Positions 46,881 through 56,529 of a stretch of 64,000 nucleotides of DNA are shown one piece after another. Position 1 is the first letter of the stretch, and each line of letters begins with the position of its first letter. This DNA is from Isoetes taiwanensis. Its lineage: Eukaryota > Streptophyta > Lycopodiopsida > Isoetales > Isoetaceae. The notes below the pieces were generated by a model, which had not been told where the DNA came from, did not search any database, and saw nothing but the letters and a program-made list of their open reading frames with translations. The DNA lies in NCBI GenBank assembly GCA_021234155.1, contig JAJEKV010000009.1, forward strand, positions 8,190,546-8,254,545, written 5' to 3'. A program made the position numbers and the translations under genes.

Positions 46881-49614
46881 ATGGAAAGATCTCGCCGGAT
46901 TACTATTTTGAATCTTTATGACGACATATTGGAGAAGATCTTTGAGAGGATTAAAAGGCCTACAGAAAGAAACGCCATTTCTGCTGTGTGCAAACGCTTC
47001 AATGAGATAGAAGCTAGGACCAGGCCTCATGTTTTAGTGTACAACATGTATGCTGTGCAACCCATTCAAGTGGCTAAGCGTTTCCCAAATGCCACATCCA
47101 TGACTATCAAGGGAAACCCTCGACTTGTCGACTTCAATATTCTTCCTAGAGATTGGGCTGGACATGCTGGGCCTTGGATTGATATTATAAAAGTCCACTA
47201 CAGGCACCTTAGTCGCCTGCGGTTGAAACGCATGAATATCACTGATTCTCAAATTGAGGACCTGTGTATGGGCTGTGGCACGAACTTGACAATCTTGATG
47301 CTTGACAAGTGCCAAGGCTTCAGCAGCGGTGGTCTTAAAAATATTGCCAAGTATTGCCGGTATGTTTTCTTTTCCATTTTCTCTTTTTGGATATATGATG
47401 CTCATTGTAGTTGCTGCTATGGGAATGTTATGTTATTGTGATTGTTGTTTGATAATAAGAGAATTTTAGTCTGGTTTTTATTTGGGTCATCTGGGGAATA
47501 GAAATGACATTGTTTTGTTGTTGCTCCTTCCTCAAAGTACTAGTTAATGTTACAAGTATGGTTATTTAATCCTCTTCTTTTAATTTATTGCAGAAATCTC
47601 ACCACGCTGAGCTTGGTGCAATCAACGTTTGATAAAGATCCCACCTGGCTGATCAACATGGCCGATGCTTGTCAAAGTCTCGAGTCATTGGATTTGTCTC
47701 TCATAGAATTATTAGATATTGATTATAAAGTACTTATCAAGCTTGCATCTCGCTGCAAAGTTCTTAAACTGTGGGAGGGTGTGCAACCTGATCACATGCC
47801 TGCCGTCATAAATAATTGCACATCTCAACTCTCTGAGCTTGGGATCGAGAGGTTATCTGGTGTATCACAAAACTTGATGGTTAAGTGCACTAGGTTGGAA
47901 GGTTTGGCCGGCATTTATGATTTAAGCGAGGGAGGAATGGAGGCCTTCTTGCCCATCGCGTTGCGAATTACGAAGCTTGATCTGTCTTATGCATCTCTAG
48001 CGGAGGCTGAGATAACTCAAGCGATAAGTGCATGCACCAATTTGCAGCAACTCAGGGTAAAGACTTTTAAAATGGCTCTGTATTTTTTTCAGATTAATGA
48101 TATGACTGATATCCCCAGTTTCAAGCTGGTAGAACTGAGCTTGTCTGATTCTCACACTATCAGGTGCTTGATGCGATTGGAGATGGGGGACTAAGAGCAT
48201 TAGGCAGGTCTTGCAGCAGCTTGCGTCGGCTTGTTGTTGAGAATGCATCAGCTGACGAAGGCGGAATTGTCACACACGTTGGACTCACAGCAGTTGCTCG
48301 AGGATGCAAGAACTTGCAAAAGCTTATTTTCTATGCCTCTGATATGACTAGTGAAGCTCTAGAAACACTTGCAGGAAATTGTGTACAGTTACTAGATGTC
48401 CGCATTTGCCTTGTATCTGTGGTTGCAGCAGGGAATATGGTAGTTGCTAACTGACACTTTGTGATAATTTGTTTTAGCTTATTGTTATTTTCTGACAGAG
48501 CATATGGATTTTTTAGAATTACCGAGAACGAAATTTGGACAAAGGAGTTGGGATACTTCTGAGGAACTGCCAATCTCTCCAGCGGTTGACGCTTACTCTG
48601 GATGTCGGACTAAACTACAGTTACCTTACTGATCATGGACTACGCCTCATTGGTAAATATGGCAAAAGACTACGGTTTCTTACACTTGCTAATTGTGGTA
48701 CTAGTGATGAAGGCCTCTATGCAATACTTAATGGATGTGTAAAGCTTCAGAGGTTGGAGCTTAGGAAATCCCCCTTTTCGGATGCAGGTTGGCATATTTT
48801 TTCTGTTTAGATCTGTCCATTTTGTAGGGTTTCTTTGCTGCAAGTTGTTGCTGTCATCTTCAAGCTTGTTTAATTCTCCCTCTTATGGGATTTAGAAAGG
48901 TCTCAAGGCTTCATAGGTCTCAACTGATGAGCATCATTTTTGGTCCTTCACCTTGTATTAGGTGCTAGTTCTGTTGCACAAATAGTTATATTTCAGAAAC
49001 TGATAACTGCTAAATTTGCAGGTCTAGCCGCAATTGCATTGAATCCAAACCTACACCTTAAGTATTTGTTCGTTCATGGTTGTCAATTGATGACCTTAGA
49101 TGGAGTCAGGATGTTAGCAAAACGAGCACGGGTAACAAATTCTCATTTCTATGTTGAGCTAATTGGGTGCCGGGAAGCTCGTTGTATAGAAGAACATCGA
49201 ATGAGCAGTCCTGATTCTTCCAGCCCAGAGAATAGGGCATGCACCAGCTGCCCCCATTGGCAGGTTTTGGCATATCATTCATTGGCAGAACCACGCAATG
49301 ACAGGCCTTGGTTTATAACACGAGTTGATAGTAATGCCGATCATGATTCACCTTCTAGTGGAAGTGGAAGAAGACGGCAGATGGAGTTTGACCTGAACCA
49401 GCCTCCAAATGGTGGCGATGATGAGGGTTCAAGTGACTTCAGTGAGATCACATCTGACTCTGCACCTTTGCACAACGAGACCCCGCGTCTGCCTAGTGAT
49501 ATAATATTCCCTACTCCCAGGATGCACATAGTTCCACCATTTATGTCTTATGCATCAATGAACTTTGCTTTGGGGTATGGTGGCCCGAACCTTCAAGACA
49601 GAATGCACATATAG
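46881..49614 (+). CDS. F-box/LRR protein of the TIR1/AFB-COI1 receptor superfamily, with EAR-motif tail
   Basis: Five coding exons with GT-AG introns: 46881-47359, 47594-48056, 48164-48439, 48517-48787 and 49022-49614, giving 693 residues. Residues 8-50 form the F-box (DDILEKIFERI...AISAVCKRF), which would join an SCF ubiquitin ligase through SKP1. The rest is a leucine-rich-repeat horseshoe. Marks shared with TIR1 and COI1 are YAVQP, RFPNATSM, KGNPRLVDFN, LKRM, LDKCQGFSS, LRVLDAIGDGGL, CGTSDEGL, LELRKSPFSD and the final VLAYHSLAEPRNDRPW. The first intron falls after the conserved 'YCR'. Nuclear hormone-receptor action is inferred from the family. Some features are COI1-like (Arg81, Tyr371, Arg394, the LAYHSLA end), others TIR1-like (NMYAVQP, DFN, LKRM). 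About 80 residues after the normal end form an unusual tail with SGSGRRRQ and DLNQPP. Fully open across all exons. Confidence 0.92.
49390..49407 (+). other. EAR-type repression motif DLNQPP in the F-box protein tail
   Basis: Residues 620-625 read DLNQPP inside MEFDLNQPPNGG, matching the DLNxxP form of the EAR motif that recruits TOPLESS co-repressors. It follows a basic GRRRQ and precedes an acidic, Ser-rich stretch. Such a motif is not part of the TIR1 or COI1 proteins I know. Confidence 0.7.
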
Positions 49615-50639
49615 TTGATGCGTTGCTGCTTGTTCCTCAAGCCTTGAAGGATCTCGCATCTAGTTGTTAAAATGTTACAATGTATATTAGTTTTATTGCA
49701 TTATGGCGGGGTTATAAAGAAGCTTGACTGTCTTAAGGTATATTCGGATTACATCTGCCATGTTGTCTTTGGCTTGCTATTTAGAGAGCACATGAGGGCA
49801 ATTTTTGCTGATACAGTGTGCCTAAGAATGGCAGGTATTTCATTATAATATTCAGGAGATACCAACGATGAAGTACTTCTGGCGATCACAAAAAGTGAGT
49901 TTATTTCAAGATTAGATGGCACTAACTAGGCGCTAGATTGATTTAGGAGTTTAGCTCAGATCTAAAATTAAGTTATTAAGACCAAGGCAACCTTCAACTA
50001 TCTTTTGTGATGGGCAAGGAAAGGAATTTCTCGATAAGAGCATGAGAGCATATCCTGAACGCACCAAGCGACATGTTACTATGTACCAATATGGGAGTCT
50101 AGGATGGAAGCATGCATTTTTTGTCCTTTGAATTAGGGCTATCTCTGTAAGACTTGCATGTCCTTTGTTCATGAATTGCAGGGTAGAAAAACCAACGGAA
50201 GAAAGCGTAGATAATATCAAGAGTTTTGCCTGGCAGGAAAATCAAGGATACACATATTTTGGCTAGGGTGTAATTAAACATCCACACATGGAAACTTGTA
50301 TTGGACTATTTGGTTCCCTCCTCCCACCAAAGAAGGAAGAAGAACAAAAGAAAACATGACATTACACTGTAAATACAATTTATATTTTTTCACAATTGGC
50401 ATGTTGGTTATTGATGTGGCACTTATCTATGGCATTGATAATTGACGTGGCATTTGGAGTTAGTAGTGGGGCAGAAGATGTAATGATGAGTAGAGATGTG
50501 ATAGACTCATTGGCACACAAATTTAATGGAAAGCATGCTTCTACTTTTTATCTGCATTTTTGTATTGAAGCATTTGATTGAGAGAATATTCTATATTTAT
50601 ATTCCATATCAAAGGCAATTAGATCTTTTAATGGGAGCT
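49615..50639. other. 3' flank of the F-box gene
   Basis: The first ~100 bases look like a plant 3'UTR (aatgtatattagttttattg). The rest is AT-rich DNA with no recognised feature. Confidence 0.4.
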
Positions 50640-51060
50640 TACTAGAATGCCTCTGCAAGATCTGAAAATTACAGAAATGCCCCTCCAAGATAACAAATTA
50701 CCAAATTGCCCTTCGGGTAGGCTTGGGAAGGAACAACAACAACAATGAAAACAAGGAGTTGACTTGATGGGAACATGTTACAAAACTTTGAAATGAAATA
50801 TGAACCAAAGGGCTTTGATGCACTAGATTTCGGCAGGAGGTGTAGCAAGGGTGCAACTTTATCCTAGCTCCACCGCTAGCTCTATCCTAGATTTTAATTG
50901 TAGCACAACACAAATATTGAACTAAACTCCCTAAACTAATCTCTGCCCATTGTTGCCCGGCGCACTGCCGAAGGGAAATCTTATAATTTTCAATCTTCCA
51001 CGGGCAATTCGGTGATTTTACTATCTTCCAGGGGCATTTTTGTACCTTTCCCTTTTTTAT
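50640..51060. mobile_element. Inverted-repeat MITE-like element
   Basis: The left arm (gaaatgcccctccaagat, aaattgcccttcggg) and the right arm (ccgaagggaaatc, cgggcaattcgg, atcttccaggggcattttt) are complementary with drift over about 100 bp each. The middle is unrelated. Target duplications are not resolved. Confidence 0.65.
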
Positions 51061-51703
51061 GTTTAGGAACAAAAATGCATGCAAGTATCAGTGGTAAACT
51101 GAGAATACAAAATATAGTCCGTGCACTAAAGGTCCAAAAACAACTAGGAATGAAGAAGCATGCACTACCATGTCGGAATGACATCATGGAGGAGCAATAA
51201 CTATTGGTAGCACGGGAAAGAAGAGAAGACCCGAGACAAAGGCATGCTTTCCAACTTCTCTATTATAAGGTCCAGATTCCAATGAATGGCCCCTTGTTAG
51301 CATTCAATTTCCATTTCAAAGATTCCCTTTAAAAAAACACCATGCTCTAAAAATTGACCCTTTTTGGAAAAAGTTGAGAATTTCAAAAGGTTCGGATTGT
51401 TTTTCCCTGCATTCTGGGTCCTCATTACGGGACAACCTTGTTTTTGTAAAGAAAAGCACTTGAAAATGGCAAACTTTAGACATGAATATACAATCTCTGA
51501 AAGTAAGATATCAAAAACATCAAAATAGAGTAGAAAGAATAATAATTATTTCTTTAAGTTTTCTTAATACATCAATTTTGGCAATAATTTAGTGTTAACA
51601 ATAAATATTTTAGCGTAAGACAAGTCAAAGGTCCAAGTCATAGTATTCCATTTTTTTTTTCGTGTGTCTCAGCTTAGTCCTTCTCTATCGTCTGCCCCTT
51701 TTA
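51061..51703. other. No feature recognised
   Basis: AT-rich DNA between the inverted-repeat element and the end of the methyltransferase relic. Minus-strand 3'UTR sequence may lie here. Confidence 0.35.
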
Positions 51704-52264
51704 TGGTGATTTACCCTTGTCTGTTTCTACATTCTCTTCAGGAATAGTAGCTAGAGCTACTTCTTTCAGCTTTGCAAAGGTAGCTTCATCGTCTAGAGAG
51801 CTTGTAAATGGAGGCTGTATCTTTGAAGATGTCATCTTGGCATAATCAGATGAAGATTTGGCACCTAACTCTTGATTCTCGTCTGGTAGAGTAGGTAAGG
51901 CAGTCAATCTCATCTTGATAAAGTTCACAGCCTCCTTGTCTATGTCCATGGCTACACAATTGCAGCCCTTCTTAAGTGCACAATCGATTGTTGTACCAGA
52001 GCAATAAAAGCATCAAGCACCCAATCTCCTGGAAGTGAGAACATGTCAAGTAGATGGTTGATCAGCTTTGTGGTTTCTGGTAGTGATTAACTATCCTGCT
52101 TTGTGCACTAGGGTCCTGCAGCACCGCTGAAAACTCTAGGACATTGAAAACATTTTGGCAGGCTGCTGTGTTAAAATGTTCCATGGCTCGCTTTCCATCG
52201 AAACTCCAATAAGCAACATGGAGATATTCCACCTTGCTCAGCAACCTGGGTTCTCCACCATGGT

Positions 52265-52440
52265 AGTTTATAGGGAAAAACTACAAAATACCCTTATATT
52301 TTGACGAATTTCACGACATACCCCTGAGTTTTCATTAATTTTTGTAATGCCCTTGGTCAACGTATCTGGCCCTGTAGAATTTTGTATATCAGCAAATGCC
52401 CTTGTATTTTATGTATTTCATACAAAGCCCTTCTGAATGG
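52265..52440. repeat. AT-rich internally repeated segment
   Basis: Phrases 'caaaatacccttatatttt', 'cgacatacccctgag', 'gtaatgccctt', 'gcaaatgcccttgtatttt' and 'acaaagcccttctg' recur in direct order. It resembles the ends of Mutator-like MITEs and lies in what would be an intron of the methyltransferase relic. Confidence 0.45.
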
Positions 52441-52916
52441 ATGTGCTTTTTCGAATAACAGCAGCAACAAATAGTTCTTGTCATCGATTCTGTCATCAGC
52501 CACAATAATTCTCCCATCAGCGGTTTGCAAAGAGACTTTCAATGATTCCATCAACAATTTTCACAAAAATTTGCTAGCAGCAATTCTGCAAGTGATTTTT
52601 GGAGCAAGGATTTGACATCGGCAGTTTTCGTTTCTGAATAGAAAACAGTGCAGAGATTTAGATGTTCTAACCTGATGGAATTCCAGTGGAAAACCTAGTT
52701 CGACCTGACATGCTTAAATACGCTCTTCACTGCCATATAGATATGAATATCTCTGAATACATTGATCTTGCATTTTTTCAAGGGCATTTTCCAAAGCAAA
52801 ACTGAATGCGAATCCACCTCCTCCAAAATCCATATAGCAAGACTATCTAATATTCTGATCGGAGATCAACATGCAAGCAACTTCAATAACAGAATTGAAA
52901 CATGAAGGAAAGTAAG

Positions 52917-53155
52917 CAAGGGGGCGTCACCTTGTGGAACCTGTCAAAACCACGTGCATCAATGGGAGGGGGCGATTTTTTACCCTTTTCCGTATGTATA
53001 CTAGGGGTCATATGGGTTTTGGGATGTTCTTCTAGTTGTAAAACCATACGGAAATGGGTCAAATTTGCCTATCAGAAACACGTATACTAGGGGTGTTTCG
53101 GCTACCCTATGCACGCAGGTGGCATATCCCTTATAAAGAAGGTGGATCCCCCGGG
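52917..53155. mobile_element. hAT-like MITE, copy 2, inside the methyltransferase relic
   Basis: It has the same ends as copy 1 (caagggggcgtcacc ... ggtggatcccccggg) and is 239 bp long. Flanking duplications AAAGTAAG are at 52909-52916 and 53156-53163. This copy lacks the nested insertion and so shows the intact structure. Confidence 0.9.
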
Positions 53156-53858
53156 AAAGTAAGAAACAACTATATTCCAGAATAAGAACCTTACTAGACC
53201 ATGTTTTCATAACCTGATTGTACAAGGGATCTGAAGTGGTTCTTCCAGGTGGATTCTACAAGACCTGCTTGCATGCTCGAATGAAACACAAAAAGAAGCC
53301 AATGCTTGGCTATTGTAATGTCTTTAATGTTGTCGACGAATGCATTAAATTCAGAGTTTTTGAAGGGCTAGTCGTCGTAGCGGTTGTCCTTCAATTTGAA
53401 GCCATAAGGAATGTCTGCTATGACCAAAGTGAAATCCTTGGCTTTACTGCTCCGATCAATTTCGTGCAGTCCCCATAAATGATCGAAAACAAATTATTTT
53501 GATCAAACATGCTGAATTTCTTAAACTCGGACGTCTCCACGTCTAAGGTCCTTCTCTCGTCCAAAATCCTTTCCTCCGTGCTAATCTCACGAGATGCATG
53601 AAACTTTCGGGAAGGTTTTTATTTTTATTTTTGTTCTAAAAATAGAAGGAGAATTCGGTACATGGATAAAACAAGAGAAACGTATCAAGAGAACTTACCC
53701 AACCCTTGAAATTTGGAGCGTAATAATAATTCCTCATCAGAAGTTGCTACAGGGTAAAGTTATTTATACCTTTTCCAGGTCTGCACGTTCAATTGTTCCA
53801 TCGAACATGTTTGACATGCGGTGACGTCCTTTTGGCTGAGATAAACACCAAGAAGATA

Positions 53859-54130
53859 AGAAAATAGTAATCTTATTCTAGAGTATAAACTTAGCATTCA
53901 TGGAGAAACAAAAATAAAAGTTGAAAAGAAAAGTGTATTCCGGAATACACTTTTGCTATTCTTGAATAGCAAGTGTGTTTTCGAGTACGCTTTGCTTCTA
54001 AGAAAATAGTAATCTTATTCTAGAATACAAATGAGCATTAACGGAGAAACAAAAACAGAAGTTGAAAAGAAAAGTGTATTCTGGAATACACTTTTGTTAT
54101 TCTTGAACAAGTAGTATATTTCGGAATACA
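53859..54130. repeat. 142-bp tandem duplication carrying 26-bp palindromes, in an intron of the relic
   Basis: Two units start at 53859 and 54001 (agaaaatagtaatcttattc). Each contains a palindrome: a perfect 26-bp one at 53929-53954 centred on TTCC|GGAA, and one with a single central change at 54070-54095. It lies between the minus-strand donor near 54170 and the acceptor near 53845. Confidence 0.85.
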
Positions 54131-55980
54131 CATTTGCTTAACTCGAAAGCACACATGAGAGTGGTTGAAGGTAAGCTTACTTGTGCAACTCTTTCGACAT
54201 TTCTTCCAGGGTGAATTCCTTATCTACCACCTTTTGCAAGAGCCTTTCTAGTAAATCTATATTTATGAAGCCCTTCATTTCCCTTCAAACTGTAATAGTC
54301 ATTTCGTTTTTGGGGACGTCGAATCTTTCTTTTTTTTTCAGACATTTTGCCTTTGCTTTTTAATTCATCTCGCTCAACCATATTGAAAATCTCGATCTGC
54401 AGGTTCCATATCTGCACGTGTCAACATTTTTATTAGCAAGTTGCATTCTGGAATAGAATACTAAGCAGACCGTACCGACATTACACTAGTTGCCACAATA
54501 AGCTAAGGAAATGGAACACGACTACCTATTCCGGAATACAAGTATTACTTACCCGGCCCTCCCTGAAAGTTAACTGGAATCAATTATCATGGCCAATGAG
54601 TGGTGTTCTTTTGTTGGCATGTTTGAGGCAACACTCAATGGCACACGCTCTTTTAGCTCTAAAGAATATACAGGCTTTTTCAAGTCTTCTCCATATTTTT
54701 CCTTGATGATCATGTACTCTATGTGCATGAACCTAATTATGTCCACAAAGCTCATTTTTAATTTGTATTCGTTGTCAACATTGTGGGTGTTGGCAACGAT
54801 CTTCGCTTCCTCATCAGTAAGGCCACAGTAGAGTGCACAAAGAACAGACAAATACCTCGGGTTCCTTTTTTCTTTGTGTAGTTGTCTCCTGGCCTTGAAA
54901 CTGTGGTTCCCACCCAAAATGTAATGTGTGTATGTGCCTGCATTTTCTCTATCATAATCGGTGGGGTTTGAGCACTGCTCTCTGTCAACGAGAATGACAA
55001 TTGGAGCAACATGAACATTGGAGTTGCTTCAAATTCTATCCCTCAGGTTCCTCAGATGATCTGCATAAATCTTTCGAACGTGAAGTGGCCGCTCTCTAGC
55101 TTCATTCTTAGGAGGAAGCTTCATGGACGTAACATGCAAGTAGATAACACTCTGCACATACTTGTGCAGGTCTATTTCCTCCATCTTCTCTAATGTCTTG
55201 TCCACCTTTTTTCTTTAATGGCTATCCCAGGTGCCTTGCCCTTGCCCCCTTTTTTTTTGGGGGTATTTCTTCAGGAGCATCTACAACAGAAAGTTGCACA
55301 ACTTTTCTTTTCTTTTTTGGTTCTTTGGCAGCAATGGTCAATCTTTGTTTATTTGGAGGCAGTGCTTGCTGCTCTTCCGATTCTTTTGAACTTCTTTCAT
55401 CTTCTTCTTCGCCAGAGCGACCACTCAGGGGCCTTTATTCTTCCTCGTCTTCCTTCTTTGACTCATTAAACTCAAAGGCCTCACTTTGGGTACTTCGAAC
55501 CCAGCCTATGATGGCATTGAGCTTCCTTTGATTAATGTAGTGTGAAACATACTTGTAAAGGGCTTCAGGCTGCACTCTGACAAGTTTAAAATACGACTCA
55601 TCATCCAATTAAACCCTGGGAAGTCTTGAAGGACATTCTTCTCCATTGTCCAGACTGCCCTGCAATCTCACTAACATCTTGAATCATGTCCATACACACG
55701 AATTCAATCATATCTCTTCTAAACGGGCTCCTACAAACGTATAGAAATGTAAGAATGCTGTATTTTCCAGCCGTGCCCTTGTAAAGAACAACTGCATTTG
55801 AAAGTCTTCATATATCGTAGGCTCAGAAGACTCATCAACTCTTCGTTGTGGATGGGCCTTCTAAGTGATTTTTATCGTCCTCTTTGATTGCTTTTTGTTG
55901 ACGTCTTGCCTGTACAAATGTTGTGATTAATAGACACTATATTCTAAAATACATTTCTCCTAATCGCCCGTGGCAAATGT

Positions 55981-56066
55981 GTATTCTGGAATATACTTTC
56001 ACCTTTTCGAAAAGCAAAAGTGTAAACTTTTGCTTTTCGAAAAGGTGAAAGTGTATTCCGGAATAC
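55981..56066. repeat. 86-bp near-perfect hairpin
   Basis: 41-base arms 55981-56021 and 56026-56066 enclose a 4-base loop (gtaa) and differ at only two arm positions. Each arm contains caccttttcgaaaagcaaaa and ends in GTATTC(C/T)GGAATA. A third, diverged arm follows at 56082-56130. It lies just upstream of the minus-strand methyltransferase relic. Confidence 0.92.
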
Positions 56067-56170
56067 ATTTCTCCTAATCGCCACGGAATACACTTTCACC
56101 TTTTTGAAAAACAAAAGTGTATTCCAGAATATACTTTTGACACTCTCAAGTATTCCAGAATAGGTTTCGA

Positions 56171-56529
56171 TTAGTATGAAAGCTAAAAAGGACGTACATT
56201 ATACTTTTTACACTCTCCATGATCTTCTTTATGCAACATGGAATACAGCTTCGTAGAATAGTTTCGAAGGTGCTAGTGCTGGTGACTCAAGCTGTGTAAA
56301 CGGAATACAGAATGAGACACTAAAATCTTCTTTTAAAGGTTACACATTGTCCCTTCTCCAGTTCTATGTAAAGCAGAATATAACTTGTGTAATTAGCCTT
56401 TTACTGTGTGAGCTTTTAGTTTTCTTCTCCTCTTTTGTTTCCACACCCTTCTTTGTTTTGAATAGTATTGTATTCTCGAATAGCAAATGTACAACTGTCG
56501 AGTGAGTTGCTTACGTATCCCCTAATGTT
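56171..56529. other. Intergenic stretch between divergent gene remnants
   Basis: AT-rich DNA with further imperfect copies of the TATTC-GAATA palindrome (for example gtattctcgaata near 56470). No other feature. Confidence 0.4.

Larger units (their letters stand above)
51704..55914 (-). pseudogene. ParB-like / beta-class N6-N4 DNA methyltransferase gene, decayed, with introns
   Basis: Read on the minus strand from about 55914. An N-terminal segment (EDFQMQLFFTRARLEN; VRVQPEALYKYVSHYINQ) is followed by an acidic/basic linker with PKKKRKV (55300-55320), a classical nuclear-localisation motif. Then comes a ParB-like domain (VRKIYADHLRNLRDRI, VAPIVILVDREQC, LGGNHSFKARRQL at ~54914, GLTDEEAKIVANTHNVDNE). 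Small exons with good GTAAGT-type donors follow (54552, 54170, 53690). The methyltransferase part has FSIIYGDCTKLI (53477), VIADIPYGFKL (DIPY at 53404-53415, the catalytic NPPY/DPPY position), NHYQKPQ (52089), GDWVLDAF (52029), SGTTIDCALKKG (52000) and NCVAMDIDKEAVNFIKMRL. Catalytic motif before SAM motif is the beta-class order. Breaks: TGA at 55029, frameshift near 53430, TAG at 53368, frameshifts near 52066 and 52002. A MITE sits at 52917-53155. Confidence 0.78.

Noticed and set aside
53218-53478. Plus-strand ORF over 53218-53478
   Set aside because: The minus strand of the same bases carries the methyltransferase YGDC and DIPYGF motifs, so the plus frame is a shadow.
55300-55320. Viral origin suggested by the PKKKRKV nuclear signal
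   Set aside because: This short motif is a common classical NLS in cellular proteins. The surrounding sequence shows no relation to any virus, and introns are present.
55193-55531. Plus-strand Ser/Phe-rich ORF
   Set aside because: It is the complement of the acidic, Lys-rich linker of the minus-strand ParB-like gene; poly-Phe and poly-Ser arise from complementing Lys/Glu codons.
51704-55914. Giant-virus or bacterial contamination as the source of the ParB-methyltransferase
   Set aside because: Plant-type introns with good splice sites, a plant MITE insertion and continuous AT-rich flanks show it is resident plant DNA. An ancient transfer from phage, bacteria or virus stays possible but cannot be shown here.
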